This document shows, piece after piece, positions 35,271 through 46,625 of a stretch of 64,000 nucleotides of DNA. Both the position numbers and the translations under genes were made by a program. Location: the NCBI GenBank assembly GCA_963971575.1, contig OZ020625.1:21008474-21072473 (forward strand), read 5' to 3'. The stretch's first letter is position 1, and the number at the start of each line of letters is the position of its first letter. The stretch comes from Liopterus haemorrhoidalis. Taxonomy: Eukaryota; Arthropoda; Insecta; Coleoptera; Dytiscidae. The notes under the pieces were generated by a model. It was not told where the DNA came from. It did no database searches and saw only the letters and a program-made list of their open reading frames with translations.

Positions 35271-36505
35271 TTTTTTAGGCATTTGGGTTTATGTTCCGTA
35301 TACTCCCAACAGCTTAAATTAGACCTAAGCTGCATGTTTGGAATAGAGTTTATTGTAACGTAAGAAACGAGATAGAACGTCGTAAGAGTGGGGAACCAAT
35401 AGAAACCAATTAACGCTTCTGTTGTTGACAGAGATACACGCGTTTCTAACATGAAGATGTTGGAATATAACTGATATTTTTGTGACTTTATAAAGTTAAT
35501 GTTTTTCAAAATATGCATACTATAAATCTCATAACAGGTAAAAATTTCTTTATGAGTACCTGTTTATATTTAAAGCAATTGCTTTATTAAAAAATTCAAG
35601 CTCATCTGGTTTCGAGGTCATTTCTAATAAACTATTAAAATCTCTTGAAGATATTCAGACCAATTCTGTAACTCAGTTACTATGATCATAGCAACTAAAT
35701 TTGTCACTATGAGCAAAGTCAGTTACTATCATAGTAACTTTGGGGTATTTTGTTTTCTGTAAGACAAAAGTTACTACAATATTTAGTAACATGTTACTAT
35801 AAAAGTTCCTATCATAGTAACTACCAAATGCTGGTGTTTATAAGTAATAACTTAGTTCTTATGAAAATAAAAATTACGGACATTTGATTTTAAGTGTAAT
35901 TTTTAGATATAATAGAAAACGAAGAAGATTGTTAAAGAAAATTATATAAATTAAATATATATAAAATATGTATGTGTGAGTGTAGGTAAATGTTTATATT
36001 GCAGGATATGAAATATATTAAAGATCAAAAAGTCTTTTCTATTTCCTTATTTTAAATACGAGTCTTTTCTTAAATTATTTTTAAAAAATGATTTTTGTTT
36101 TTAAAAAAAATGACAAAAGTTTTATTCTGTGACGCAAAAATAGTTTCATGAGGGGGGAGGGTTATAAAATGAGACGTATGGAAGTAATAACAAAACAAGG
36201 AAAATGCATCGAAGTAATAAAAAATTCAGCTTCATGGGAGGTTCTAACCCCCAAATCCCATCCGTCTGCGCCAATGGTTCTACTGTCGAGAATTTGTCTT
36301 TGCATTCCTTTTTTTTTATTACTTCACTCATTTTGTTTTTTTTTAAATATTTTATAAATGTGTATACCATAATATATATTATATAACAACAAAATAATGT
36401 AAGCAATACAATATTTTGACATTTTTAACCTCAACTGTCATCTGTATATCACACACTTTAAAGTGTGTTGCATTTTGTAACTAACATCATTATTTTCTCA
36501 GTAAT
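35271..36505. other. No gene seen; palindromic words
   Basis: At 35676-35825 several copies of GTTACTAT and ATAGTAAC form palindromes, the clearest AGTTACTATCATAGTAACT at 35729. This may be a decayed foldback. The rest is AT-rich. Confidence 0.4.
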
Positions 36506-37579
36506 TGTTAGGATTTGCAGAAGGTGGTTTCGCGTGAGCACAATACAACACAAGTTGAATAAACTTATTTATTGCAAACTGATATTAAGAATAACTACAT
36601 ATGACACACCAGAATATATTTTATTAGAAGAGTTGAAATTTTATTAGAAAAAACATTAGGATAGAAGCTACCAAAAGAGCTATTAAATTCAAAGAGCGGA
36701 TAATAAAACACCCAGAAAAAAACTTGCTCTATCAATGCTGGAAAGAAATAGAGAGGAAAGGGATACATGGAAAGATACAATCCAAATGGGAAGCAAAAAG
36801 AAGGAAATGATTTGACCATAATGGTTTCTCAGCTAAGGAAATAGCAAGAAAGAGGTCGGAAGGACAAGATTTGACCCTGGAAATAACTGATAGAATGCGA
36901 GATATCCAAGGACAAGAAAGAAGTGAGAGGATAAAAAATTCGAGGTATAATAGTAAATACAAAAAAACTTGGACGACGCAAATACCCGAGTATCTCAAAA
37001 GTCAAAGTAATGGATTAAAAAAGAAGGTAATTGCAAGATTTAGATGCGGAAATGAGGAAAGAGAAAATGAGTACTGGAGAACGGATGAACAAAGAATGTG
37101 CAGGATGTGCGGAGAGGAAAGAGAGACCTTGGAGCATATAATGAAGAATTGTTGATGAAATTTAAGGAAGGAACAAGAGAAGGTGCGTTGTGTGGATCAG
37201 GGCAAGGATTGAAATGGATGGAGGACGACTTAGAGAGAAGAGAAGATTTGAGACGGAGATTCCCCAATAATTAGAATAAGTACTTGAAAATAAATGTAAT
37301 TAGGCTATAGGTAAATAATATGTAGATTTTAACCGAAAGGTACAAATAAAATAACTATCTATCTACATATGACACACACTCACGTTGGACCACACACAAC
37401 GGTTAAACTTGACATACTGATTGTTATGTGTGTTAAATCAGTACAAAAATACAATCGCTTATTGTCTGCGGTCCAGACGCTAATTCAGCATTTAGTGTGA
37501 TACAGGCATCGCTCTTAAACGCCTGATATCTAATAAACTATCTTGTAAACCCAAACGCAACTGATTTAAATATCTAACA
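36506..37579 (-). mobile_element. Copia LTR (3' LTR of minus-strand element), split by a LINE
   Basis: On the plus strand the LTR runs from TGTTAGGATTTG at 36506 to ATATCTAACA at 37579, with TGTTAG/CTAACA as terminal inverted repeat. The adjacent TTTCCCCTC (37580-37588) is the reverse complement of a polypurine tract GAGGGGAAA, as expected just inside a 3' LTR. Removing the LINE insert and one target copy leaves about 306 bp. The other LTR is missing. Confidence 0.75.
36610..37363 (+). pseudogene. 5'-truncated LINE ORF2 C-terminus with 14-bp target duplication
   Basis: The plus strand codes IIKHPEKNLLYQCWKEIERK, then KTWTTQIPEYLKSQ, ARFRCGNEERENEYW and CRMCGEERETLEHIMKNC, the C-terminal zinc motif of R1/I/LOA-like ORF2 proteins. 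One in-frame stop lies upstream at about 36808. A tail with CTATCTATC ends the copy. It is flanked by a perfect duplication TACATATGACACAC (36596-36609 and 37364-37377). Confidence 0.8.
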
Positions 37580-37617
37580 TTTCCCCTCGATGCGTGTACT
37601 ACTTGAACAATAACATA

Positions 37618-39494
37618 TTATTCAGGTTTGAAAAATATCGAATTCATACAGCGAGTATGATTGGATTTTGGAAGTCTTTTCGTTAAGAAATCAGCGACCA
37701 TATCTTCACTCGGCATGTATTTGGGTTCGATCAGCTTGTCATTCGCAGCTTGTCGAATGGAATGACATTGCACGTCGATGTGTTTACTGCTTCCGTGAAT
37801 GGTGGGATTTTCAGCTAGACTTAGGGCTCCACGGTTGTCGTTGTAAAGTGTTGTTGATTCCTTTACTTTTGCCCCGAGCTCTTGTAAAAGAGTGCGTAAA
37901 TATAACGCTTCCTTGGTTGCTTCGCTCAACCCCATATATTCCGCTTCAGTTGAGGATAGAGCGACTGTCTTCTGTTTTCTGGATTCCCACGACAATGGAC
38001 CGTTGTTTAACGTAAAAACGAATCCAGTGTATGAACGTCTTTCGACAGGACAATTCCCCCAGTCGGCATCCACATAGCCTTCCAATGTCTTTGAGTTAAG
38101 GTCATATGGCAGACTTAATTCTGTCGTTCCTTTCAAATAGCGCAGCACTCTCTTTGCCGCTATCCAGTGGGAATGTCCGAAGCAATTATTAAATTGGCTC
38201 AAATAACTTACAGCGAAACTGATGTCGGGTCTCGTAGTAGTGGCCAGGTAGGACAATACCCCAATTAGCTCGCGATACGGCAACTTTGTATCTTCATCCG
38301 TTGGTTTCTCTTCGGGAAGTAGATTCGGACGAGGTAGTATCGGTGTACTTACGGGATTACAGTCTGACATCCCGAAACGTCCTAGGATTTCAAGTATATA
38401 ACCCTTCTGGATCAGGATTATCTTCCCCTCCTTCCTTAGAAATTCTATTCCTAAGTAGTGGCTTGCTTCTCCAAGGTCTTTGACTTCTAAACTACGTCTT
38501 AGGTGTGACACTAAATTTTCAACAGACTTACGTTTCTTGGTCACGACCAAAATGTCGTCTACGTAGATGGCAACGAGTATGGTGTCTTCTCCGCTGTTAA
38601 TACGGTAGATGAATGGGTCGGACTTGGTTGGTACAGCTTCGTACTTTCGAAGAATGTTGTCTAACTTTGTATGCCAATTTCTTCCAGCTTGCTTTAAGCC
38701 GTATAATGATTTTTTCAGTCTGCATACTTTATCACCTTTATGTAGTTCTTGAAGTATCTTCTCACACTTCTTGATAAATTTGTCATCACGCTCTCGATGA
38801 TTCTTTTCAAAGTTTCTGGAAGCAATTTCGGGAGCTCTATGTGAATCTCTTCTTCCAATTCTTCGTTTAAGTAGGCAGTTGTGACATCGAGCTGATACAT
38901 TTTCATATTTTTTGGAGCAGCAAGGCTTATTAAGCTTCTGATGGAACTTGTCCGGGCAACAGGAGCGAATGTCTGGTTCAAATGAATTCCTGGCTGCTGT
39001 GCAAAACCTTGTGCAACAAGACGCGCCTTCCTTCTTTCTAGATTACCATCTGCTTTATATTTGTTTTGCAGTACAATTCGGCTTCCGATAACACGCTGGT
39101 CTTTGGGGCGGTCGACCAATATCCATGTATCGTTTTTTATGACTGATCTAAGTTCACAGGAGATAGCGTCATGCCAGTCTTCGGCATCCGGTCCTTTCAA
39201 AGCAGTAACTAGTGAAACTTCAGCAATGAGAGACGACTCTTCATCATTGTTTATTTCTTCTTCGATTTCTTCCAAATCAGTGGAACTGTTTTGAGGTTCC
39301 AGTGGCCTTGCATATTCAAGCCGGGGTCTCCCTCGTGATCCTGTTCGCAATTTTCTAGGGCAACCACGACCGTTTCGGGGTGGAGGTGCCGAAACATTTC
39401 CTGGTACATCGATGGTTTGTACTTCATTCGCGGCATTCTCGTCATCTTCATTTTCCTTGATTTCTATTTTGACTGTTTCTTTTCTGTCGTCCAT
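37618..39494 (-). pseudogene. Copia pol: reverse transcriptase and RNase H
   Basis: On the minus strand, 39494-38715 codes the first part of a Ty1/Copia reverse transcriptase: WHDAISCELRSVIKNDTW, KARLVAQGFAQ, YQLDVTTAYLNEELEEE. A frameshift near 38770 is followed by CRLKKSLYGLKQAGRNWHTK and YVDDILVVTKKR (catalytic DD intact). The long frame 38550-37618 continues through DLGEASHYLGIEF into RNase H (YVDADWGNCP, ALSSTEAEYMGLSEATKEAL, SKHIDVQCHSIRQ) and ends at KPE. Apart from the frameshift, this half is well preserved. Confidence 0.9.
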
Positions 39495-40540
39495 CTCCCT
39501 TGTCGATTTCGGTCTTCGAGAACCTTACGTCTCTGTAAATTCCTACTTTTCTTTGTTTTGGTAGCCAGATTCTAAATTCCTTGGAATGATGAGCGTATCC
39601 ATGAAATATTCCGTCCAGGCTCTTTGGTTCCAACTTTCCTCGTCATGGTTTTCTCTCTAGGAAATATACTCTTGACCCAAATTCTTGTAGTTGACTTAAG
39701 TCGGCCTTCTTTCCCGTCCATACTTCTATTGGACTTAGACCATTTAGACTCTTGGTAGGGCAACGATTTCGTATGTAATTCGCAGTACTGATTGCTTCAT
39801 CTCAAAAACTTGGTGGAAGATCTACTTGGATGAATAGACATCTTGCCATTTCCATTAGAGTGCTTTTCTTCCTTTCAGCGATCCCATTCTGTTCAGGGGT
39901 AAACGGGACTGTCAATCGCCTAGTCATCCCCTTCTTTTTGAGGAATTCGTCAACTTGCTTGTTCGTGTATTCCGTGCCGTTATCTGTTTGTAGGCATTTG
40001 ACCTTTTTTTCCGGTTTGGGTTTCCATCAGAGAAATTACTTCTTTTGTTATTTCAGCAACTTCATCCTTGGATTTGACGAACCGTATTTCACACCATCTC
40101 GAGTTATCGTCGATGTATGTGACAAAATAACGAGCCTTTCCAAGCGACTCGACACGCATGGGCCCACACACGTCGGAATGTATAATAGCCAGCATTTCTG
40201 ATTCACGTTCTGACTTCTTTGGAAATGCGTTTCGTGTCATTTTACCTCGGTGACATACATCGCAGTTCAATTTGTCAATAACTCGCGCAGGGTCCATATC
40301 TGACATTTGATCGTTCTTTATTAATTCGCGAACGTCGGCTACGATAAGATGACCTAGGTGTTGGTACCATATCATCAACAATTCAGAAGAATTCTTCACG
40401 GCAAGAGCTGTGCTTCGTGTCTCGCCGGTCTCTTTCGTTTGTTTTTCGCTCGCGTAGTACAAGTCACCAATCCGATCGGCAAATAGCTTCACTTTTCCTT
40501 TTCGATCGTAAACTAATGCAGTCTTTCTAAAAAGCAAGAT
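39495..40540 (-). pseudogene. Copia pol: GAG-pre-integrase and integrase, truncated
   Basis: From 40537 down the minus strand has WYQHLGHL and CDVCHRGKMTRNAFPKKSER (zinc-binding pre-integrase), IIHSDVCGPMRVESLGKARY (first catalytic Asp of the integrase), VTYIDDNSRW, then TVPFTPEQNGIAERKKSTL (catalytic Glu) and later IRNRCPTKSLNG and KSLDGIFHGY. Frameshifts near 39990 and stops near 39805 and 39655 break it. Gag and protease are absent: the element is cut off at about 40540 against an RTE LINE. Confidence 0.85.
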
Positions 40541-41130
40541 CTTTGATACAGCAAGAAATTACGAATAGAATTAAAGCTGCTAATGCATCGTATTTTGCAC
40601 TTGGTCCCCACTTTAAAACGAAACTCTTGTCGAGGAGCATCAAGATCAAGTTATACCAACTTATAGTACGTCCCGTATTTATGTATGGCTCCGAAACATG
40701 GACCTTAATAACGAGAGATCGACAACACCTCGTAGTTTTCGAAAATAAAATATTACGCTGAATCATTGGTCCAATTCAAATTAATGCTGAATGGAGAATT
40801 CGTAAGAATAAAGATATCCGAGAACTGTACTCAAGGCCAAGTGTCACACAAGAACTCAGAGGCAGACGATTACAGTGATTAGGACACGTTATGAGGATGA
40901 TGGAAGACAGAAGGATTAGGAAGATATGGGAAGGGAGATTGAATACCCGTCGACCAGTGGGAAGACCTCGCGAGAGATGGAGAGATCAGTTAACAGAAGA
41001 TCTGACAAGTATTGTTATACTGGGTATTTGGTAAGACTTGACAATAAATAAATCGAGATGGAGGGCTTGTATAAGTGAGGCCAAAAGTCAACCTGACTGA
41101 TAGTTCCCAAAGAAGAAGAAGAAGATATAT
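40530..41130 (+). pseudogene. RTE-like LINE 3' fragment
   Basis: The plus strand codes RPVFMYGSETWTLITRDRQH, then after a stop INAEWRIRKNKDIRELY, LGHVMRMMEDRR and PVGRPRERWRDQL, the standard C-terminus of RTE-like endonuclease-reverse transcriptases. It ends in an AAGAAGAAGAAG tail at about 41105-41125. No catalytic core remains. Confidence 0.8.
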
Positions 41131-41650
41131 AAATGTAAAGTGTAATTTGTAATTATTGAAACTTTGAAAATGGCGAGAGCTGAAACTGCAGTCAGTGAAA
41201 ATAAAAATTATGTGAAACAAAAAACAATGCTTTTTTCAACCTCTGATGTGATTTTTCTGACAACTTGTGGATTTACGTCTCTGGGTCTTCCGCTTCGGTC
41301 CAAGCCCTGGTCATGCATATGAGCGACCTTGAATAGTATTTTTAATTTCAACCGGAAAAATAGATGTCGGTAGTGACGATATTAACGCACTTTTTGAACG
41401 ATAGATGTCAGTAAAGTTAAGATATTAACGTACTGGACATATTTTTGACAGATGTATTTGAATCATAGTTAAGAAACCGTCAAACCTCAATGATAATGAT
41501 AGTATTACATTTTTCTGTGCACAAAACCAAAAAATATAAAACGAAATTACTGAGATATTTTACGGTTACCATTTCAGTAGTTATAATAAGCTCCGTGAAG
41601 TTATGTTATAATAGTATTATGTATAAAAATATGTATATATGTTAAGTATA
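41131..41650. other. No gene seen
   Basis: A short direct repeat (ATAGATGTC..GTA...GATATTAACG) occurs at about 41361 and 41402. Otherwise nothing is recognised. Confidence 0.4.
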
Positions 41651-42072
41651 TAGGGTGTTTGTTTGAAACGGGGCCCCCCGAAAATCTCCTTTATTTTAAA
41701 AGATATAAAAATCTTCAGAACAAAAGTTAAACTAGACAAAAAGGCACATCTAAAGGTTACTATAAGAATTCTGAGGCACTTCTGGTTTCACCGGAAATGA
41801 TGTCAACTTTTGATCTAGCATAAGGAATAGATAATTTTATATTTTTTTCCTAAAAGTACATTAAATTAGCTTTACAATGACACCAAAAAATCATATTTTT
41901 ATCTTAACCATTTCAAAATGGCGACCTTTTATTTACAAAATAATAATCAACATAAGATTTACAAAGCTGAACGTAGCAAGCTTTGAAAACGATAAAAAAA
42001 AGAAACAAAATATCTCTAAAATAAACTATTTGACTATTTAGGAAAAATAAACTATTACTTTTTACAATTATT

Positions 42073-43158
42073 TTACAAAAAAATAAATAAATACAAATGT
42101 TCGATCAAACCACCATTATTGTCCACACATTTTCTCATTCTTAATAAAAACTCTTCCATTGCCCTTATAAGAGTACACTCTTGGATATCCCGGATTGCAC
42201 TTCTAACCCTTTCTTCTAAATCTTCTATCGTCGTTGGTGTTGTCCGATACACTCTATCTTTTAAATACCCCCAAACGAAAAAATCCAATGGCGTGAGATC
42301 CCGGCTATCGTGCAGGCCAGGGGTTAAGTGTATGTCTTCCAATCCATTTATCTGGGTATTGGCCATTTAAATAGGCACATACGTTTCTAGCGTTATGAGC
42401 TGGTGCTCCATCTTGTTGGAACCACATTCCTATCCTATCAGCAAGTGGTAAATCATCCAACAAATCCTCCACTTTATTTTGTAAAAAATTTAAATACCTG
42501 TTAGCTCTAAGGCTGCCATGGTAAATAATTGGGCCTACAATTTTTGTCCCTAGAATTCCCAGCTAAACATTGAAACCAAACCTGTGTTGGAATCTGGAAG
42601 ATCTTAATTTCCTGGGATTTTCCGTCGACCAACGTCTTACATTATTCCTATTTAATAAACCATTTCTGATAAAATTGGATTCGTCCGAAAACATTATTTT
42701 AGAATGGAAGCGATTATCATTTTCCCACATACCCAAAAACCAATTACAAGAGTTCAATCGGCGATCTTCATCATTTGCGTGAATAATTGGCTTGCATGCG
42801 GTTTATAAGGCTTAAACCCATGTTTTTTTAAAACCTTCCAGGCTTTCCACTGTGAAACACCGCATTCTTTTGCAATCTCCCGCACCGACACTTCCGAGTC
42901 GTAGTGGACGTAAACCAATATTCTTTCTTCGTCATTTTCTACATGGTTTGCTCTTTCTGGACGTCGTTTTTGAATTTCGAAAGAACCTCGCTGGTTTAAT
43001 TTGTTCACTAATTTGGCAAAATACTGCCTTCTCGGCTGAGCTCTATCAGGATACCTTTCCTGATAGAGTTGCTGGGCCTTAACCACATTGCTTTGGCACT
43101 CTCCGTATATCAAAACCATATCTGTCATCTCTTCGTTGGTATATCGTACATAAACCAT
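42073..43158 (-). pseudogene. Mariner transposase, DD41D type, broken
   Basis: The ATG at 43158 starts MVYVRYTNEEMTDMVLIYGE, a DUF4817-like helix-turn-helix, followed by a second HTH around VREIAKECGVSQWKAWKVLK. Catalytic regions are IMFSDESNF (first Asp), WFQQDGAPAHNARN (second Asp) and DLTPLDFFVWGYLKDR (third Asp). Between the second and third Asp codons (42410-42412 and 42283-42285) there are 124 nt; removing an apparent one-base insertion near 42307 leaves 41 codons, hence DD41D. Breaks: a frameshift near 42790, a stop at 42561 where Trp is expected, and the one-base insertion. Acts on the element ends by cut-and-paste in this superfamily; this copy is inactive. Confidence 0.85.
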
Positions 43159-43284
43159 GATTAGGTACAAATAACGACTTACTACCAATTAATACAATTT
43201 TTTTTTCAAACAAAAATAAGCAAAATAAACTATTAAACTCTTGTTATTTATAAAACATTTAATTGAAAAATTAAAATTTAAGTT

Positions 43285-43475
43285 TTTTTTTTTTTTGATT
43301 TTGGCTCTTTAGTCCTAATATATATGGACCTTTAGCCAGCTACTCTGTTATTTTTATATTGGATACTTTATTAATTTAATGACAAATACAAACATCCATG
43401 CCATGACCGGGATTCGAACCCGAGTCCCCACGGTTAGCAGTCAAATGAGCTGACCACTACGCCATAGCGACCGGC
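43285..43475 (-). repeat. tRNA-derived SINE with 12-bp target duplication
   Basis: On the minus strand it begins GCCGGTCGCTATGGCGTAGT (A-box side), then GGGTTCGAATCCCGG (B box) and GGCATGGA, an AT-rich body of about 100 bp and an A-run tail. AAAATTTAAGTT is duplicated at 43273-43284 and 43476-43487. It is a Pol III-type retroposon mobilised by a LINE. Confidence 0.9.
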
Positions 43476-43882
43476 AAAATTTAAGTTATTGCATGTTATT
43501 TCATATAATAACTAGTTATAACAGTTTATTTTAGAGATATTTTGTTTATGTTTTTATTGTTTTCAAAGCTTGCTACGTTCAACTTTTTAAAACTTATGTT
43601 GATTATTATTTTGTAAATAAATGGTCGCCGATTCTTGAAACTTTTTGTGTCATTGTAAAGCTAATTTAATGTACTTTTAGGAAAAAAATATAAAATTATC
43701 GATTCCCTATGCTAGATCAAAAGTTGACATTATTTCCGGTGAAACCGGAAGTGTCTCAGAATTCTTATAGAAACCTTTAGATGGGCCTTTTTGTCTAGTT
43801 TAACTTTTGTTCTGAAGATTATTTGTATCTTTACAAATAAAGGATATTTTCGGGGTGTCCCGTTTCAAAGAAACACGCTGTA

Positions 43883-44226
43883 TATAAATTATTTTTAAAC
43901 TTTAATTATTGTTATATTATTAATAATCATTGATATAATGCATTTTACTGTATATTTTTTTGCCTACCATTTTCTGTTAGCTGGTAAAGTTAAAAAAAAA
44001 ATGGTATTTTCAGTTATCAAGTAAATTTAATCTGTAATAAATTTAATTGAAGCCTATTTGCTATAAAGCTTCTATTAAATTTATATATGGAATAAATTTA
44101 TTTGATAATGTGAAATATCAGTTTGCAATAATTTCAATATATTACTGGTATATTTTTGAATTTTCGCGCTTTAACTTTTTAGTTCCGACTGTAAAGATAG
44201 ATGGTAATGAAATACGATATTTTCTA
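43883..44226. other. No gene seen
   Basis: AT-rich spacer between two transposons. Confidence 0.4.
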
Positions 44227-45863
44227 CAGTGACTGTATAAAGACAGTGTGGCCATACGATGGTCTCATTTTCTATTGGTCGAGCTGAAGTCCGCCATGTT
44301 TCTACCAAATTTGTTACAGATTATATATGGTTTACATGTGTTTAGCTTGTGTTTCAAGAGATTTAAGTGATATTTTCAAATAATATACGTATATTTAGAC
44401 GTTTAATAGTGAATATTGTTGTGTTTGTGATGAGTAATGAGTAATGTAGATAATGTAAACTGTGCACATATTTTAAATTGTCACAAATTAAAATTAAACT
44501 TAATGAAACGATTTGTTATGTTTAGGTTTAAAATTGCTGGGAAAAAAGGCTAAATGAACATAAAAAACATTATGCCAGTAAATCAATGGATGGCTTCACA
44601 ATTATAAGAAGTATTTACTTTAATTAATTTTAATGTTATTCCATGCTGATTTCATTTTATTTTTCACCTGACCATAATTTTAGTTGAATAAATGCATAAT
44701 TGATAATATATACATCAGTTTTCTTTATTAATATATCATTTATACCATGAGTTCAAAAAGAAATTGCATAAGGGTTGGCTATGGAAAATAAAAGTAATGC
44801 CAACAGAAAGCTTTAGAATTAATTTACTGTATGAATTAATTAAATCACTCTTGTTGTCATAAGTTATTTATTGTTACATAAAGCTTGTAGTATACATCAG
44901 TGTTTCTCAACCAAAAACGCACCGCGGACCAGTAAAATATATAATTTTCTAACGCGGACCACTAATAATAATTGTTGGTTAATTTTTTGCAAGAAAACAA
45001 ATATATTTAATGTGCTACTAAATAAATTTTATTTGTAGAAAATCACAGAAAGTTTACAGAAAATAAACAAAATATAAATTATTTACATAAAAAATGTGTC
45101 TAAAAAAAAACAAAAAAACTGCAAAAAAACATACGAAAACTTTCGTGGACCACTAAAATTTTTCTGCGGTCCACCTGTTGAGAAACACTGGTATACATTA
45201 TTTTATTTTTCCATAGCCAACTCTTATGTAATTTCTATTTGAACTCAGGGTATATAACATGTTCTGCTTATTCTTTTTTAATATGAAAATATCCTTTTTT
45301 TTTATATAAACATGCGTTTTCCAAAAAATTAGAGAAATGTTGGGTTCTCTAATTTTTATAGAACCTTATCATCATTTTTTCCCTATCTTTTTATTCTAAT
45401 TCTAATGTCCTGTTTGAACTTGTTTTCTTAAATTTAAAATATTCAAATTAAAATGTTGGAAATTCCCGTTTTTATAAAAAAAAAAATGTTTTAGTTTTTA
45501 TAGGTCCTCAAATAAATTTATAAAATAATAAAAACATATCTCTTATATTTCCTTTCATGTCCTTTTTTAAGAATTTTTTTCACATGTTTTCTTTTATGTT
45601 GCAAACATTTCAAAAAAATACCTTCATCGGTAGGCAATTTTAATATTTATCTTAATAAATGTTGAATCATATACATGTTTTTTCTTAACAATAAATTGAT
45701 ATTCACATATACATAAACATAAACACGTAAAACTATTAAAAATTTAAGAAATATTATAATATATTAGGATATATTCACATTTATTCTATATAACCCAATA
45801 CAAATCTGGAATAAACATGGCGGCTACAGTTCATATGGCCACACTGTCTTTATACAGTCACTG
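44227..45863. mobile_element. Palindromic TA-flanked element, 1.6 kb
   Basis: The left end CAGTGACTGTATAAAGACAG is inverted at 45863, with perfect pairing over about 30 bp and TA outside both ends. Inner segments also pair imperfectly (GCCATGTTT near 44294 with AAACATGGC near 45815; GGTTGGCTATGGAAAATAAA near 44772 with its complement near 45212), so most of the element folds back. No coding frame. TA flanks and CAGT ends fit the Tc1/mariner/pogo group. A hAT MITE sits at its centre. Confidence 0.8.
44898..45190. mobile_element. hAT MITE with CAGTGTTTCTCAACC ends
   Basis: Left end CAGTGTTTCTCAACC; right end GTTGAGAAACACTG. Perfect 8-bp duplication GTATACAT at 44890-44897 and 45191-45198. Repeated GCGGACCA/TGGTCCGC-type words lie inside each end. 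293 bp, non-coding. Confidence 0.92.
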
Positions 45864-45928
45864 TAATATTTTCGATTAACCAGGCGACGTCTATTCTTGT
45901 TTACCTACATTCTTTGCTACGGTCTTAC

Positions 45929-46438
45929 CTGTAAATTGAGTCCCCAAAATGCTTAATATCTACATCGAGGTCCTTGGATGTATCTAAGCCGACTGCCACG
46001 AATCTCAAATTTTTAAACTTGACCATGTTTTTCTTACTTGAAAATTTAGTAATATCTGGTTTTAGGATTACTGCCTCAGAACGCTTAAGAGCTTTAAATG
46101 TTTCGCGATGGGTATCTACTGTCCATGTTGCAATTAGAGTTGAATCATCTTGGTAGAGCCCATCAATGGGTTGTATGAAGTTTTTTATTTCTTTAATATC
46201 ATCTAAAGAGTCACAAGCTGTCTTTTGTGTTTCGGAATAATTTGCAGATATATTTAGATTTTGATAAGCGTTTGACCAAATCATCTTTTCATCGCTGTCA
46301 GTTGTAATATGTTTCAAGCCCGCTGGGAAATATCTTTGTTGGTAATTGTAGAATATCCTAAAAGCATAAACAGTATTAGTACGACAGCTAGCAACGATTT
46401 CGAGAAAGAATTTTAGGTCGATTGGTTTTCTGGTATTT
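45929..46438 (-). CDS. Unrecognised host gene, internal coding exon (170 codons)
   Basis: On the minus strand an AG acceptor (CCTAAAAAAAAG) precedes one codon-completing base, 169 open codons and two leftover bases, then CAG|GTAAGACC, a textbook donor. The product includes FFLEIVASCRTNTVYAFRIF, YNYQQRYFPAGLKHI, DGLYQDDSTLIATWTVDTH and FKNLRFVAVGLDTS. It has globular composition, with no membrane segment and no repeats. The acceptor lacks a good pyrimidine tract; an alternative AG nine bases inward keeps the phase. Phase 2 on both sides matches the exons at 55184-55630 and 30193-30472. I do not recognise the family. Confidence 0.6.
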
Positions 46439-46625
46439 CTTTTTTTTAGGCCCAGTATTTCGAACCATAGATAAAATTGACTATCTATGGGATAAGTTGT
46501 TATCAAGGGAATAAACGTTTTTTTTGCGTATTTCCAATTATTTATCTATAGAGTAACTAAGTTATCCATAGGATAAGTTATTCACAACGTGTAGGTACTG
46601 ATAAATATTATCCATTGAATAGAAA

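Larger units (their letters stand above)
41651..43882 (-). mobile_element. Mariner-like transposon with very long terminal inverted repeats
   Basis: The ends AGGGTGTTTGTTTGAAACGG and its inverted partner at 43882 are flanked by TA-rich target sequence. Similarity continues inward with small differences to about 42045 on the left and 43523 on the right, so the terminal repeats are roughly 360-390 bp. Inside is one decayed transposase on the minus strand, and a SINE at 43285-43475. Confidence 0.85.

Noticed and set aside
36146..36406. Small hydrophobic protein frames on both strands
   Set aside because: They are low-complexity translations of AT-rich DNA without homology or gene signals.
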